This document shows positions 26,351 through 38,516 of a stretch of 64,000 nt of DNA, one piece after another. Both the position numbers and the translations under genes were made by a program. The stretch comes from Phallusia fumigata (lineage: Eukaryota > Chordata > Ascidiacea > Phlebobranchia > Ascidiidae). The notes beneath the pieces were generated by a model, which was not told where the DNA came from, did not search any database, and saw only the letters and a list, made by a program, of their open reading frames with translations. The DNA is taken from the NCBI GenBank assembly GCA_008931825.1, contig QXVZ01006765.1:827-64826 (forward strand), written 5' to 3'. How positions within the stretch are numbered: the stretch's first letter is position 1; each line of letters opens with the position of its first letter.

Positions 26351-26999
26351 CCGTAAAATATTTCGTGTGCAAACAATGCCGTTAAAGTCATTTCAATCTC
26401 CTTGACGTCGCCCAGCTTTTATTGCTTTATTGCAGTTTTCAGCCAATGTGCTCTGATATAATACTGAGAGAACTTAATTAAAACACTACACAATTGCAGT
26501 TAAATTTGGTTTTGTTAAACTCAATTTGGCAGCATAGGCAAATTAGTATAGCTTGGAAGTCCCCTTCGTTTATGGCTGCCATATGATATTTATTTAGCAT
26601 TTCATAACTTGCAACTACCTTCATCTAAAAAAATACAAACCAAACTAACACAAGCCTTCTTATACGTATTCGAAATTTACACTGGGTTTTTAATTAATTG
26701 ACGTTTTCCTTTTTTGTCGTTAGCCGCGAAGAACAAGTTGCGACACCTTCCGTAACTAGTCTGTCAGTTTGTTACAGAAGATGCCGCTATCCTTCCGAGG
26801 GTGGATATCGCGAACTTGGCATGGAAACCGGCCTAATTAGTGACTACACACAAAAAACGATCAGTTTAATATTCTTTTTAGAAAAAACACGAAACTATTA
26901 CACATAAACTCGAAATACGCTGCCACACGACACCTCAGATCAGCAAAAATAAATAATGAAATAAAATAACGAAAGTTTAACTTGCGCACAACACTACTG

Positions 27000-27760
27000 G
27001 TAATATGTGCGGTTTAGGCCTTTGTCGCCATGACTAGCTACTAAACCTTATATTTCAAGGACACACGGTCAAAACCGTTCCTTATAGACGCCTTTTATTC
27101 ATTTTGGCTTATACCTTCTATTAAGGATGGCAATAGGGTAGGGCGGCAGCTAAATTCATCGATAGGCTCGGGACGGTGGTATGATACGCCCTTCGCAACG
27201 AGGTATGAGGTCCGCAAAAATTAATTAATACGTACCTTACCTTTTTCTATCATTGACAATGGATTGCAGTATACGATACGCAGCAAAAATCGTTGGTGGT
27301 CCGTACGCCCTTCGCAGCGAGGCATTATGTGCGCATAACTCAATACGTACCTCACTGAAAATAGATGGCAGTACGATACGGTACGCAGCAAAAATCATTG
27401 GTGGTACCGTACGCCCTTCGCGACGAGGCATTATGTGCGCATAACTCTATACGTACCGTACCGTTTTCTATTATGGACAATACGTGGCAGTACAGCACAG
27501 TCGCACTAAATTATCAATAGGTACGTCACGGTGATATGTTACGCCCTTCGTAACAAGGTACGCGGTATACGCACAGCACAAAACGGACGGTACCCGACTG
27601 CCATCCTCTAACAAAACGCATTTTCTATGAAAACTTCCTCGTTTGCTCATCTGAGAGGTGACTTCCGGCAAGCCATCTGCGATTTTTAATGTAAAGCATT
27701 TTTTTGGTGATACAACAATCACTATGTGAACAATTGTTGTTTTGTGACGTTTAGGCTTTA
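27000..27760. repeat. Minisatellite-bearing block, second internal copy in unit 1
   Basis: Four units carry acgccctt cg(c/t) at about 27185, 27303, 27411 and 27541, with spacings of 108-130 bp. The flanks match the first copy: gtggtaatatg(c/t)gcg...aaggacacacggtcaaaacc on the left and the cttcctcgtttgctcatctgag block on the right. The short open frames crossing it are incidental. Confidence 0.6.
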
Positions 27761-28078
27761 AGCCCGTAAAATATTTCGTGTGCAAACAATACCTTGAAAA
27801 TCCCCTCTGTTTATTGTGACACCCATGATATTCTTCTACCATTTTACCTAACCAACCTTCATGTCAAAAAAATACAAACCAAACTAACACTGGCCTTCTT
27901 ATACTTATTCAAACTTTACACTGGGTTTTTAATTAATTGACGTTTTCCTTTTTTGTCGTTAGCCGCGAAGAACAACTTGCGATACTTTCCTTATAACTTT
28001 CCAAAAATTCTGTCTGTTTGCCACAGCGGATGCCGCTTTCCTGCTACGGGTGGATATCACGGACTTGATATGGAAGCA

Positions 28079-28411
28079 AGTTTACCATCATCCACTTGTG
28101 CGGGTTGAAAGCACTTCTAATCCTTCAGCGATATATCGAGTTTCAGGACAGAGAAGAGCGCTCCCAGCATAAGCTGCATCAATGTGAAGCCAGATCCCTT
28201 CCTTTTGACCTGATTTACGAATAAAACAATGTTACTTTGAGATCTCTGTGAAGTGCTATGATAAAGTTAAAAAAAATCAACAGAACGGTTTAGAAAATAA
28301 GCAAAAAATTACATCAACAGAAAGATTAAAAAAAAGCAGCGTATAAATAGGCCCGATTTCCATTAAATTGTCATTTGTGCAGCAAGCCGTTGTTGCAATT
28401 GTCGCACAAAC
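28079..28411 (-). pseudogene. Truncated decarboxylase copy at the unit junction (relic 2)
   Basis: Three exons of a decarboxylase remain in gene order on the minus strand. These are the short exon at 28411-28344 (VCATIG type), the HIDAAYAG exon at about 28208-28111, and a fragment of the FNPHKW exon at about 28110-28079. The last two are joined by a deletion that removed the intron acceptor and the start of the next exon. The middle exon still reads nearly perfectly, with an ETRY in place of ELRY, so decay is fairly recent. Nothing else of the gene remains; the left side meets the end of unit 1. Confidence 0.8.
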
Positions 28412-30569
28412 CTAAAGGTAACATGACAAATGTCACACAGTATTATAAACATAAAAGACATTTTAACAGAAAGTTTTTGCAGCATAAACAGATCTAAAAA
28501 GCATTGTTTGGAACAGAACGTTTGAAATGGGTCATTTTTACGTTCATATTGTGCACACGTTATCGTAATTTAACAGCATAATACTTTTAATAATTATAAT
28601 TTTAAACTGACACAGAAAATATTTTTATAGCTCATTGTATATCTGGGCATTGAGCAGTTACACTTGGTTTTTACCTCATCGTTTATAATAGTGGTTCCCG
28701 ATCTTTTTTCGGATGAAATACCACGTGTGGGTACTTTTCTGATATCGCTCACCACATCGTCCTAAAATGGCCTGGTTTATATCAATCAAGTGAGACAAAA
28801 TTATCAACAAAAGCACCCGGACACGAAAAGTAAGCGAAAATGCGGGAATTTTTAACAGAAACCGATGAGTTAAAACAGAAGCTGTTAGACCATTTTTTGT
28901 GAAGAATAACAGAAAGTACCCGCGTGCTACTTGGCGGACCTTCGTGTACCTCTTAGTTCGCGCAATACAGTGCCAGCCCAACTTCGGACCCAAAACATTT
29001 CATAAGTCTCCAAAACTTGTCAAAAACGTACAATTGTAAGAAAACGATCAAAATTTCACATATGTTTTATAAGACGAGTATCAAAACATTGCTGCATATT
29101 TCGACACCATAAGTCGAAGTAGTGGTAACCACTAACGGACACGCATTTTAGTGGACAACACGGCCATTGAAGATCGAAAAAACCCTTTAGAAAGCTCAAG
29201 GAATGGGAAATGGGAAAATAACACGGAGGGCAATGAAAATGTTTGAGCAAACTTCCAGGACACGTTTGTTCTTGGTTCTTGACGACTAACACAATTCATT
29301 TTAGTTCGATTTCCATTTTACATTGGTCGATATTTTCTGAAAGAATATTTTTTTTCGAAAACAAGTGCTAGACTGCCTCGTGTGAAAAAGAGGAACGACA
29401 GCCGCAAACTCATAAATCTTTTTAAAGTGATCTTGAATTATTTGGATGGCTTTATCTAAAAGTTCTAAGAAAAAGGTTCAAATTTGTCATTTTCTACATT
29501 TTTTTGTAAATCTTAATTTCTGCAACTTATCGCGCAGAGTTTACAATTGCAGTGTATCCTTCTCGGATATAACGTTTTGTCAAGGAAATCTGGCAAACCG
29601 ACGACTGCACATATTTTACATAGACATAGTTTTTTGTTGCTTGAAAAGCAGTGACTTATTACCTACACGTCGGCTTGATGATTTGATTACTGCAGGTATA
29701 GTGCACTAAAATTGGGCAAAATTCCTCTTAAATATAATGGGTGACTTCGGCGTTTCTTTCAAAGTAACGATTGACTACTTCTGTTAACAATATAAAAACA
29801 CGCTTAAAAAGCCTAATCAAACAAGCTTGTTTCACCAAAACTCCTGCTGCCAACATATATATTCACTCTTAACGCCCTTGTCGGCTTCAGTGAGTAAGGT
29901 TGCAGGTGACGGAATAAATGTTGTTTATACAAAGAGAAATGGTGGAACATTTTTGAAAAAAGTTAGTAAGGTTGCAGGTGACGCAATAAATGTTGTTTAT
30001 ACTGTGAGAAATGGTGGATCTTTTTCGAAAAAAGCATCATGGCGTAAGACACAACACAAACACATTGATCATGCACAATAAAAGCAATGTTCCTACAATT
30101 GGTTTATCGTGGTCTTTGACGGTAGCTAACAAAACGTTGGTTAACAAAACAACGCGGTTTCCTTCCAGTTGTTAGGGTACTTGACTCTACGCGTCCAGAT
30201 AGCCCCACAGGATTGCTCGCTTATATTTCCAGAACTGCTTTAAACGTGTTTATCCTCTAGCGGGAAAATTTTTAAAGGTGATACAGCGGAGTGGTGACGC
30301 TAATGGGCATGTAGAAAAAGCGGGGAAAGAGCGAAAGTAAAGCGGTTTCTTTGAAACGGGCACGGGGTTAGCAAACACTCAGGAGCGAAAGCAATACTGA
30401 CAATTTGAACCGAACTTTCAATCGACGTTTGAATGTCAGTCAACAACAAGGCATGAATGAAAAGATGGTTTAGCAGGGCCTATGAAATAACAGAACAACA
30501 TCGAAACTGAACTTAAAGCAATTACATGATTTTGTGTTTTATGTGAGTATGAATTGATAAGCAACATTA
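28412..30569. other. Non-coding spacer between relic 2 and decarboxylase C
   Basis: About 2.1 kb corresponding to 18566-20629. I see no gene. It includes the local 72-bp doubling at 29893-30036. Confidence 0.5.
29893..30036. repeat. 72-bp direct repeat, two copies
   Basis: agtaaggttgcaggtgac starts at 29893 and again at 29965, with most of the following 50 bases shared. The homologous place in unit 1 (about 20150-20215) has a single, diverged copy, so this doubling arose in unit 2 or was lost from unit 1. Confidence 0.75.
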
Positions 30570-33500
30570 CTAGTTGACTGTACAGGTATTGCCAGCCAAC
30601 AATTGTTCAGCTATTTCTCGTATAACTGCCCAGCACTCATCCAGTTTTGCAATGCTGCAGTTTGGTGACCCGGTTGAGATACGAATGAAATACTTTCCTC
30701 CGACACTGGAAGGAGTGATATAGAATCTTCTGTCGGCGTTTATCGCTTCATACAGTTTCCTGTTTAGATCGTTCAGATTCTAGAACAAAAGAAAATAGTC
30801 CAAGCATATTTGCCTTCTCCATCTTCTGTCTCTCTTAGTCAATGCTCTATCGCGTGGCTATACCGATATATTCTGTATGTACCTTTAATCATATAGCTTC
30901 AAACAACAAAATAATTTCCATTTTTTTCCGACCGTTAAACTCTATTTTTGTTCTGTACACAATCTCGCATTATTTAGTTAGGAAACACCTTTGACTATTT
31001 ATTCAACTTGTTGCCCAAATTTTAAGGTATAAACGCAAAATAACTGCTCTCTGGTGCCAAACATATTTTCACAACGCTTTGAGAGATAAAAAGTTATTTA
31101 AACTTCTCTTCAAGTCCATGTCTTGTCTTTAGAAGAGTTTGTGTTATGCATATGAGGAGATGTGCGTAAAGTTTTCGCCAAACATAAGTTCACATACGAC
31201 AAACGCATAGCGGTTGGAAAACATTCTAACCTCATGGTCGCAAGAGTCTAGCTTCAAACGAAGACAGACAAGCCCAAGCGTGACAGGAAACATGATTTCG
31301 AATCGTTTGTCTTGTTCTACCAAACCCTGAAAATATTTTGCTTCGGCAACTCCTCTTCTCACATGACTTCGAAGTCCTTGCAAACCAACCATGCGAAACA
31401 CAAACCAAAGCTTAATGGAGCGGAATCGTCGGCCTAGTGGAATCTGCCAATGCTGGAACAAAATGTTTCAAATTTTTTGTACCAATGGATAATATAACTT
31501 CGGCTTTAGCAAGTGTAGTTTGGGATATCAAACAAAAAATCTCGTTGTATTACCATGTAATCAATTGCACTGTCCTCTTCGTTATGTCGCAGGTACAAGG
31601 GATTCACATTCATTGCGTTCACGGCATAAGTGCTGTCTTTAAACCTAGAAAGCAAAAATAGCTCTGTAACATCGAGAAACCACTCAACCGTATTAAACGT
31701 CACATCGTATGATGTCGAATTAAACCACAGCTTTCCCTATGACGTAACAATTCCATAGGTTTCTTTCTCTAAACATGCTTTGGTGAATTATGGTGTTGAG
31801 TTTTTGTGCCACGTGCAGTGTGCGTCAGATAGTTATTTTAGATTATGTGACAAAAACAGTAAAAACTAAATGATTTTGTACTTTATTAGATGATATGGGT
31901 TAAATGTGTCCCAAACTGATTATTATGAGTGAACCGTTGGTGATGCGAGACGGTAAGTCACACTTGATTAAAGTTTAAGTTGTATGCTTCGATATGTTTT
32001 TACAGTGTGCTATGTTGCTATGTGAGTCTAGAAACCGTTTGTCGACTTTGTGTAGTACGTAAAGACTTTGCTGCCGTGGCCTAAAACACTGGTAAGCGTT
32101 ATAAATTGTTTGCATGTGTCGGCCTTCTCACAGCTGACAATTACATGTTTTCTTCACAGAAACCTGTGATCGTGTACTGTTCGTGTTGGGCATTTCGTTT
32201 TCGAAAAAAAAACGTTCCCGGTAGCAACACGGGTTTTCAGAAATTGGGACTAAGTTTATCTAGTGTAACGTCAGCGCTGTGCCAGACGCGCAAAAGATTC
32301 TGGTGTTACAAGCTCTGATTTCGTTCTCTACGGCCGACTTTTTTCATTTGTCTTGGGCAGTTATTCTCAAAGTGTGGTTCGCGGACCACTAGTGGTCCGC
32401 CATCGCCTCATTGTGGTCAGCGATAAGATGGCTGAAACTAGGCAATGGTTTAAAAATTCGCCTATTTTGAGAGCATGTAAGAATGGAATACTGATTGGTG
32501 GTCCTCGGAAAAAGATTCGAAGGTAAAGTGGTCCATTTTCTAAAAAAGTTTGAGAATCACTGGTCTAGGGGGATTTCAAATATCCATGTTGAAAAATGCT
32601 TACCACAACGCCGAACAGTCGAAGTTTACCATCATCCACTTGTGAGGGTTGAAATTGAACGAACTCGCAAACTGAAAAATTAAAGTCATATTAGCACATG
32701 CTATTGTAATTTTTAATTCAGAAAACCACGCACTTCTAATCCTTTAGCGATATATCGCAGTTCTGGACAGAGAAGAGCGCTCCCAGCATAAGCTGCATCA
32801 ATGTGAAGCCAGATCTCTTCCTTTTGACCTGATTTATCCACAAACAATGTAAGTAGAAATACTTATACTGCTAAAAAAGTAACGTACAAATAGGTCCAAT
32901 TTCCATTAAGTTGTCGTATGTGCAACAAGACGTTGTTCCAATTGTCGCACAAACCTGTAACACAACAAAAACATGTAAAAATCATAAAAATAAAAGGCAT
33001 TTTCACAAAAAGGTTTTGCAGGATAAACAGATCCTACGAATATCGGTATCCTTCCATTTCTTTTGTCCTCCTCAATCGCATCAAAAATCGTTTCTCCTCT
33101 CAACGATCCTTTCTCGTCTGATTCTAGAAGTCTCATATCGACCATCGCTATTTTGCCTGGGAAATCAAGTGTTCATAAGTTGAGTTTGCTTTCCACATTA
33201 GGCCTTAAGTCAATTCCAAGATTTCGTAACAGGAAAACCGAATCGTGTCATAATATGTTGAGCTAGTGCTCTGATATTACTCAATTATTTCTTTTAATAT
33301 GGACTAATACATTTTATACCCAGACACTGTTTGCTTTTTGTGCCATCGATTTTTATTATTCGCAATATTATCTCCACAGACTGATTTAGCTGTGCTGTAA
33401 GCTTTAGTGCTATTATAGTTTATCCGAAACTGGAATCGTAATAGGCACCCGTGGTTGAGGATGATTTCTGCACTGATGTACCTTCGAATAAGGATTTACA

Positions 33501-34995
33501 AGTTAAAAGATGTCATTTATGTGTTATACATTATGTGCATGGTTCGATCTGTAACAGGTAGCTATTATGGGTTTTGATTGCGATTGACGAAGTAAAATTT
33601 CGCTTTTGTTAATAAAAGTTGTTTCCCAGAAGTGACTCGGCCATTACATGGTGTGGGACTTGTGGTAACCGTGGCTCTATAGGCGTCAAAAGGCCTCGAA
33701 TTTGGTACAAACCTGCTCTCTCTGCGGACGAGTGGCTGATGTTGGAGGCATAAGCAACCAAACGTTTGTTGATGTCGTGTTGTGATTGGTTTGAATCGAT
33801 AGATAGTTGTGCTCGAATTGCCTTACTCCTTGCACTCAGCAGACACATTAGGGTTGCTTCACTTGCTGTGCCTAATTAAATTAACATGAAAAACATTAAC
33901 AGTTTTGAATGTCGTTCATACATTGCGACGTGCGCATTCCCGAAATAAAGTTTACGGTAAATCAAGTCACTTTAATGCAATCGTCTGCGGTCGATATTTG
34001 CACCATTTGTGTGCGAAAACGACCAAGTTTGTTGTGTGAAACGCTTCACGCAATGCGGTAAACATTTTCCTACTATCAAAATTTTCCCAGCAAATAGATA
34101 CAGTAAACAATTTTTAATTTTATAAATAAATTTTTTTCTGCCTTGATTGCTGCGAACAGTTTGCAATTTTAGAACTGTGATTAAGAAACATGCCATTTAC
34201 CTTGAATCACTCCGCCTCCAGGACCCGTCCCGTTGTGGAGAAAGAAGTCTGGAAGATTTAGAGCTTTGGCTAACCAATCCATCATAACCGTTTCCAGCTC
34301 AGTGCATGCTGGAGACGAAGCCTGTTTCAAAGTTGAAGTTTCAGTGTTTGCTGATGCCAAATGGACGTTGCTAGTGACGTTAAACCACACAGAATGGTTT
34401 ATACATACCCATGTAAAGCCAATGGATGTGACTGTATTTATCAGCATGTCACCCAGCAACGACGGGTAACTTGCACCAGTGGGAAAGAAAGCGAGAAATC
34501 CTGAGGAATTCCAATGGGTCATCCCTTTCATTATCACTTTTTCGAGGTCCGAGAAGACATCCGGCCAGTTTTCCGCATCTTCCGGGGCTTGGGCAGGCAC
34601 GAGAGACCTCATGAAACCTTAAAACATGTGAAATTTTAAGTGAAGGAAATCTTTGTACCCGTCATATTTAACAATCAGGTACTGTAAATTGTACATGAAT
34701 ATGTTTAAGTGCAAAAGTATTTACAACGTCATTACACAGAATGACGTTTTGTTGCTTCTACTTCGGCATTGCGTTTTATTATATGCAGCTCAAGCGATAA
34801 GTTCGGCCAGCCCTGGTATGTGAGATCACCTGGTTTAACATCGGGAAAGGTTTGTCGTTGTGCGACTGTGGTGTTGTAGTCGATGATGCGATCCACCAAT
34901 GCGTGTGCTGCGCTCCGAAAATGGTCGTGATCTATGCCGAGACGAGGGTGAGAACTGGTATGTGGAATGTTGTCTATTCCGTTTGTAAGACTCAT
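30570..34995 (-). CDS. PLP-dependent aromatic amino acid / histidine decarboxylase, copy C
   Basis: Eleven exons on the minus strand: 34995-34830, 34617-34409, 34321-34201, 33871-33713, 33156-33038, 32954-32888, 32828-32734, 32671-32604, 31644-31554, 31452-31231, 30779-30570. The sum is 1527 nt, 508 aa, identical in exon structure to copy B. Key residues are retained: SHSS His, [14 protein letters not shown] Lys (about 323), [13 protein letters not shown] with loop Tyr and AADC-type Gly. I see no disabling change, so C looks like a functional near-duplicate of B. The intron between the FNPHKW and FKDS exons carries a 205-bp hAT-type insertion missing from B. Likely product: a cytosolic biogenic-amine decarboxylase, substrate not decidable here. 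Confidence 0.92.
32358..32562. mobile_element. hAT-type non-autonomous element (MITE), 205 bp
   Basis: It starts CAGTTATTCTCAAAGTGTGG and ends so that its reverse complement starts CAGTGATTCTCAAACTTTTT. It is flanked by 8-bp target duplications gtcttggg (32350-32357) and gtctaggg (32563-32570). The homologous intron of gene B near 22360 reads tttgtctaggctagtgggatt with no element, the empty site. No transposase is encoded. It lies in an intron of decarboxylase C. Confidence 0.88.
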
Positions 34996-36030
34996 TTTGT
35001 TCGTGAATCTAAGTTATTGACTGGGAAACAAACTTCGGTAGTTTAGAATGGTAAAACTGACCTTCGCTGGGTAAAACTGATTACACTGTTTACACCGACA
35101 ATTTAAACCTGGGTACTGTGGACCATCGCGGTCCAATAACTCTTTTGCATCATTTATTCCACCTGTCTCAAATTTACCATCAATGGTACACATAACAGTC
35201 ATATTGTCGTTCATGCACAAACTTACATTGTACAAGTATGCGGGATCACATCTTAACGCAATATATCATACTATGACCGATAAAGACTGCCATCGTTCCA
35301 AAATCTTTTCTGCAAATTGGTAAGTTCTACGTATATTTCCTTTCGCAAAAGATGCGTGTTCGACAAGCTTCTTACATATCTCGGTATCATGTGATTATAG
35401 GTTTTTACTCTCTAAAATCGTCAGTCAATATTGATCTGCGAAATCCTGCCCGACGCAGCTGCTAGGCGACGTGCCATCTTATATCTGCGTAAGCTTGTGT
35501 CAACACAACATGTTTAGTAAGGCAAAATAAGTAGGGTAGTAGCGGAAAAGACCAACCTAACCTCTCAACAAAGACGGACTTGACAAAGCCATTTACGAAT
35601 ATGTACATTTTCAAAACGGAGATTCATTGTGCGAAAACAAAATACGTTATACCGCCATATGTTTTGCTGTTTGTCCGTGCCGTCTAACTGTCTGAACCCG
35701 TTTCTTCCAAGACAGAGGGAACAGAGAGATTTCGCGTGTTCAAACCATTAACCACTTGGACTAGAAAAGCTGTTGGGTTATATACGTTCATTAACGATAG
35801 GAAACATGCATTATACATCCTGTTACACCGAAAGCATTTGAATGGTCTTATTTTGCCGTGCTTGGTACATCCTACAAACTTCCACGTTTACATGTTAAAC
35901 AAATTAAACGTTAGCCTGAACAGCCAAAGCTCTTTTTTTGGCAAATTTATAACTGTATTTTGTCCATGTGGTAGTTGTTGGGATTGAAAAGAGCTTTCGT
36001 TACTGGTTAATGCGTAGTTTTGTCCAGCTA
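34996..36030. other. 5' flank of decarboxylase C
   Basis: About 1 kb of presumed promoter region matching the flank of B. It contains an open frame at 35014-35235 (minus) with a CRCKQCNQF stretch. B lacks part of it, so I do not call it a gene. Confidence 0.45.
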
Positions 36031-36650
36031 TCGACCTTACGTGGTAATATGCGCGATTTATGCCTTTGTAGCCATAAACCTTGCATTTGAAGGACACAAG
36101 GTCAAAACCTGGCCTTGGTACAGTGCGCAGCAAGAATCATCAACATGAACGTACGGGGGTACGCACTTCGCAACGAGGTTCGCATAAAGCAGGACGTACC
36201 GTACCGTTTTCTAACATTGGCAATTGATAGCAGTGAGTACGGTATGGTACGCAGCAAAATCATCAAAAGTACGGTTTGCCCTTCGCGACGAGGTTTGTGG
36301 TACGCACAACCCAATACGCACCGTACAGTTTTCTATCATGGAAAAAGGTCGCACCCAAACTCATTACTATGTATAGGTGCGGTTACGCCGTACCCAACAA
36401 GGTACGCGGTATACGCACAGCACAGAACGGAGGGTCCCTACTGCCATCCTCTACAGAACTGACGGTCCCTACTGCCATCCTTTACCAAAACGCATTTTCT
36501 ATGAAAACTTCCTCGTTTGCTCATCTGAGAGCTGACTTCCGGCAAGCGACCTGTGGTTTTCAATGCAAAGTGCTTTTTTGGTCACATAACAATCACCACG
36601 TGAACAATTGTTGTTTTGTGACGTTTAGGCATTAGGCCCGTAAAATATTT
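36031..36650. repeat. Minisatellite-bearing block, first internal copy in unit 2
   Basis: Counterpart of 25781-26350, with gtacg...cttcgc(a/g)acgagg units near 36165, 36280 and 36390, followed by a local doubling of ggtccctactgccatcct (36432 and 36466). Non-coding. Confidence 0.6.
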
Positions 36651-37289
36651 CGTGTGCAAACAATGCCGTTAAAGTCATTTCAATCGTCTTGACGTCGCCC
36701 AGCTTTTATTGCTTTATTGCAGTTTTCAGCTAATGTGCTCTGATAAATACTGAGCAAAACTTAATCAAAACACAACCTCATTTGCAGTTAAATTTGCTTT
36801 TGTTAAATTCAATTTGGCAACATAAGCAAATTAGTATAGCTTGGAAGTCCCCTTCGTTTTTATGGCTGCCATATGATATTTATCTACCATTTCATAACTT
36901 GCAACTACCTTCATCTAAAAAAATACAAACCGAACTAACACAAGCCTTCTTATACGTATTCGAAATTTACACTGGGTTTTTAATTAATTGACGTTTTCCT
37001 TTTTTATCGTTAGCCGCGAAGAACAAGTTGCGACACCTTCCGTAACTAGTCTGTCAGTTTGTCACAGATGGTCGCTATTCTGCCGAGGGTTGATATCGCG
37101 AACTTGGTATGGAAACCGGCCTAATTAGTGACTACACACAAAAAAAACGATAAGTTTAATATTCTTTTCTAGAAAAAACACTATTACACATAAACTCGAA
37201 ATACGCTGCCGCACGACAGATCAGATCAGCAATAATAAGCAATGAAATAAAATAACGAAAGTTTAACTTACAAAGCGCCCACAACACTA

Positions 37290-38000
37290 AGCGTGTGGTA
37301 GTATGTGCGGTTTGGGCCTTTGCCGCCATGACTAGCTACTAAACCTTACATTTCAAGGACACACGGTCAAAACCGGGCCTTACAGACGCCTTTTATTCAT
37401 TTTAGCCTATACCGTCTATTAAGAATGGCAATAGGGTAAGGCACCAGCTAAAATCATCGATAGGTGAGGTACGGTGCTATGATACGCCCTTCGCAACGAG
37501 GTATGAGGTCCGCATAACTTAATTAGTACGTACCTTACCTTTTTCTATCATTGACAATGGATTGAAGTACGATACGGTACGCAGCAAAAATCATTGGTGG
37601 TCCGTACGCACTTCGCAGCGAGGCGGGTGGTGCGCATAACTCTATACGTACCGTACCGTTTTCTATAATGGACAATGCGTGGCAGTACAGTACAGTCGCA
37701 CTAAAAATTATCAATAGGTACGTCACGGTGATATGTTACGCCCTTCGTAACAAGGTACGTGGTATACGCACTGCACAAAACGGACGGTACCCGACTGCCA
37801 TCCTCTAACAAAACGCATTTTCTATGAAAGCTTCCTCGTTTGCTCATCCGAGAGGTGACTTCCGGCAAGCCATCTGCGATTTTTAATGTAAAGCGCTTTT
37901 TTGGTGATACAACAATCACCATGTGAACAATTGTTGTTTTGTGACGTTTAGGCAAAGCCCGTAAAATATTTCGTGTGCAAACAATACTGTTAAAGTCCTT
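37290..38000. repeat. Minisatellite-bearing block, second internal copy in unit 2
   Basis: Counterpart of 27000-27760, with repeat units near 37480, 37603 and 37739, one fewer than in unit 1. Its right part (37781-37810) is one arm of the inverted pair noted with 38036-38065. Confidence 0.6.
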
Positions 38001-38516
38001 TCAATCGTTTGACGTCGCCCAGATTTTTATTGCTTTGTTAGAGGATGGCAGTCGGGTACCATCCGTTTTCAGTTAATGTGTTCTGATATAATGCTGAACA
38101 AAATCTGATGAAAACATAACAACAGATTTTTAGTGATCTTATTTGCAGCTCAAATTGCGATTGCTAAATTCACCGCCTTACCTAATTCAAACAAGATACA
38201 GACCGTTAGTTCTTATCGTGCGAAATACACAAATAATAAACCTTGAAAATCCCCTCTGTTTGTGACACCCATGATATTCATCTACCGTTTTACTGCAACC
38301 AACCTTCATCTCAAACAACACAAACCAAAGGCCTTCTTATACGTATTCAAACTTTACACAGCGTTTTTAATTAATTGACGTTTTCCTTTTTTGTCGTTAG
38401 CCGCGAAGAACAACTTGCGATACTTTCCTTAACTTTCCAAAAATTCTGTCAGTTTGTCACAGCAGATGCCGCTTTCCTGCCACGGGTGGATATCACGAAC
38501 TTGATATGGAAACAAG

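Larger units (their letters stand above)
18395..28080. repeat. Tandem segmental duplication, unit 1 (about 9.7 kb)
   Basis: Unit 1 runs from agatctctctgaagtgctat at 18395 to the atggaagcaag at 28080. It matches unit 2 (28240-38516) along its length: upstream non-coding block, decarboxylase gene, 5' flank, two minisatellite blocks, and two gtcgttagccgcgaagaaca blocks. The offset grows from 9.85 kb at the left to about 10.4 kb at the right because of indels. The right end abuts a decarboxylase fragment directly, which marks the unit junction. Confidence 0.85.
28240..38516. repeat. Tandem segmental duplication, unit 2 (about 10.3 kb)
   Basis: Second copy of the unit at 18395-28080, containing decarboxylase C. 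Unit-specific changes include a 205-bp hAT-type insertion (32358-32562), a 72-bp tandem doubling (29893-30036), about 100 bp extra upstream of C, and one fewer minisatellite repeat in the right block. Confidence 0.85.

Noticed and set aside
27471-27842. Minus-strand open frame of 123 codons in unit 1
   Set aside because: It runs through minisatellite units, its unit 2 counterpart has a different length, and the sequence shows no domain.
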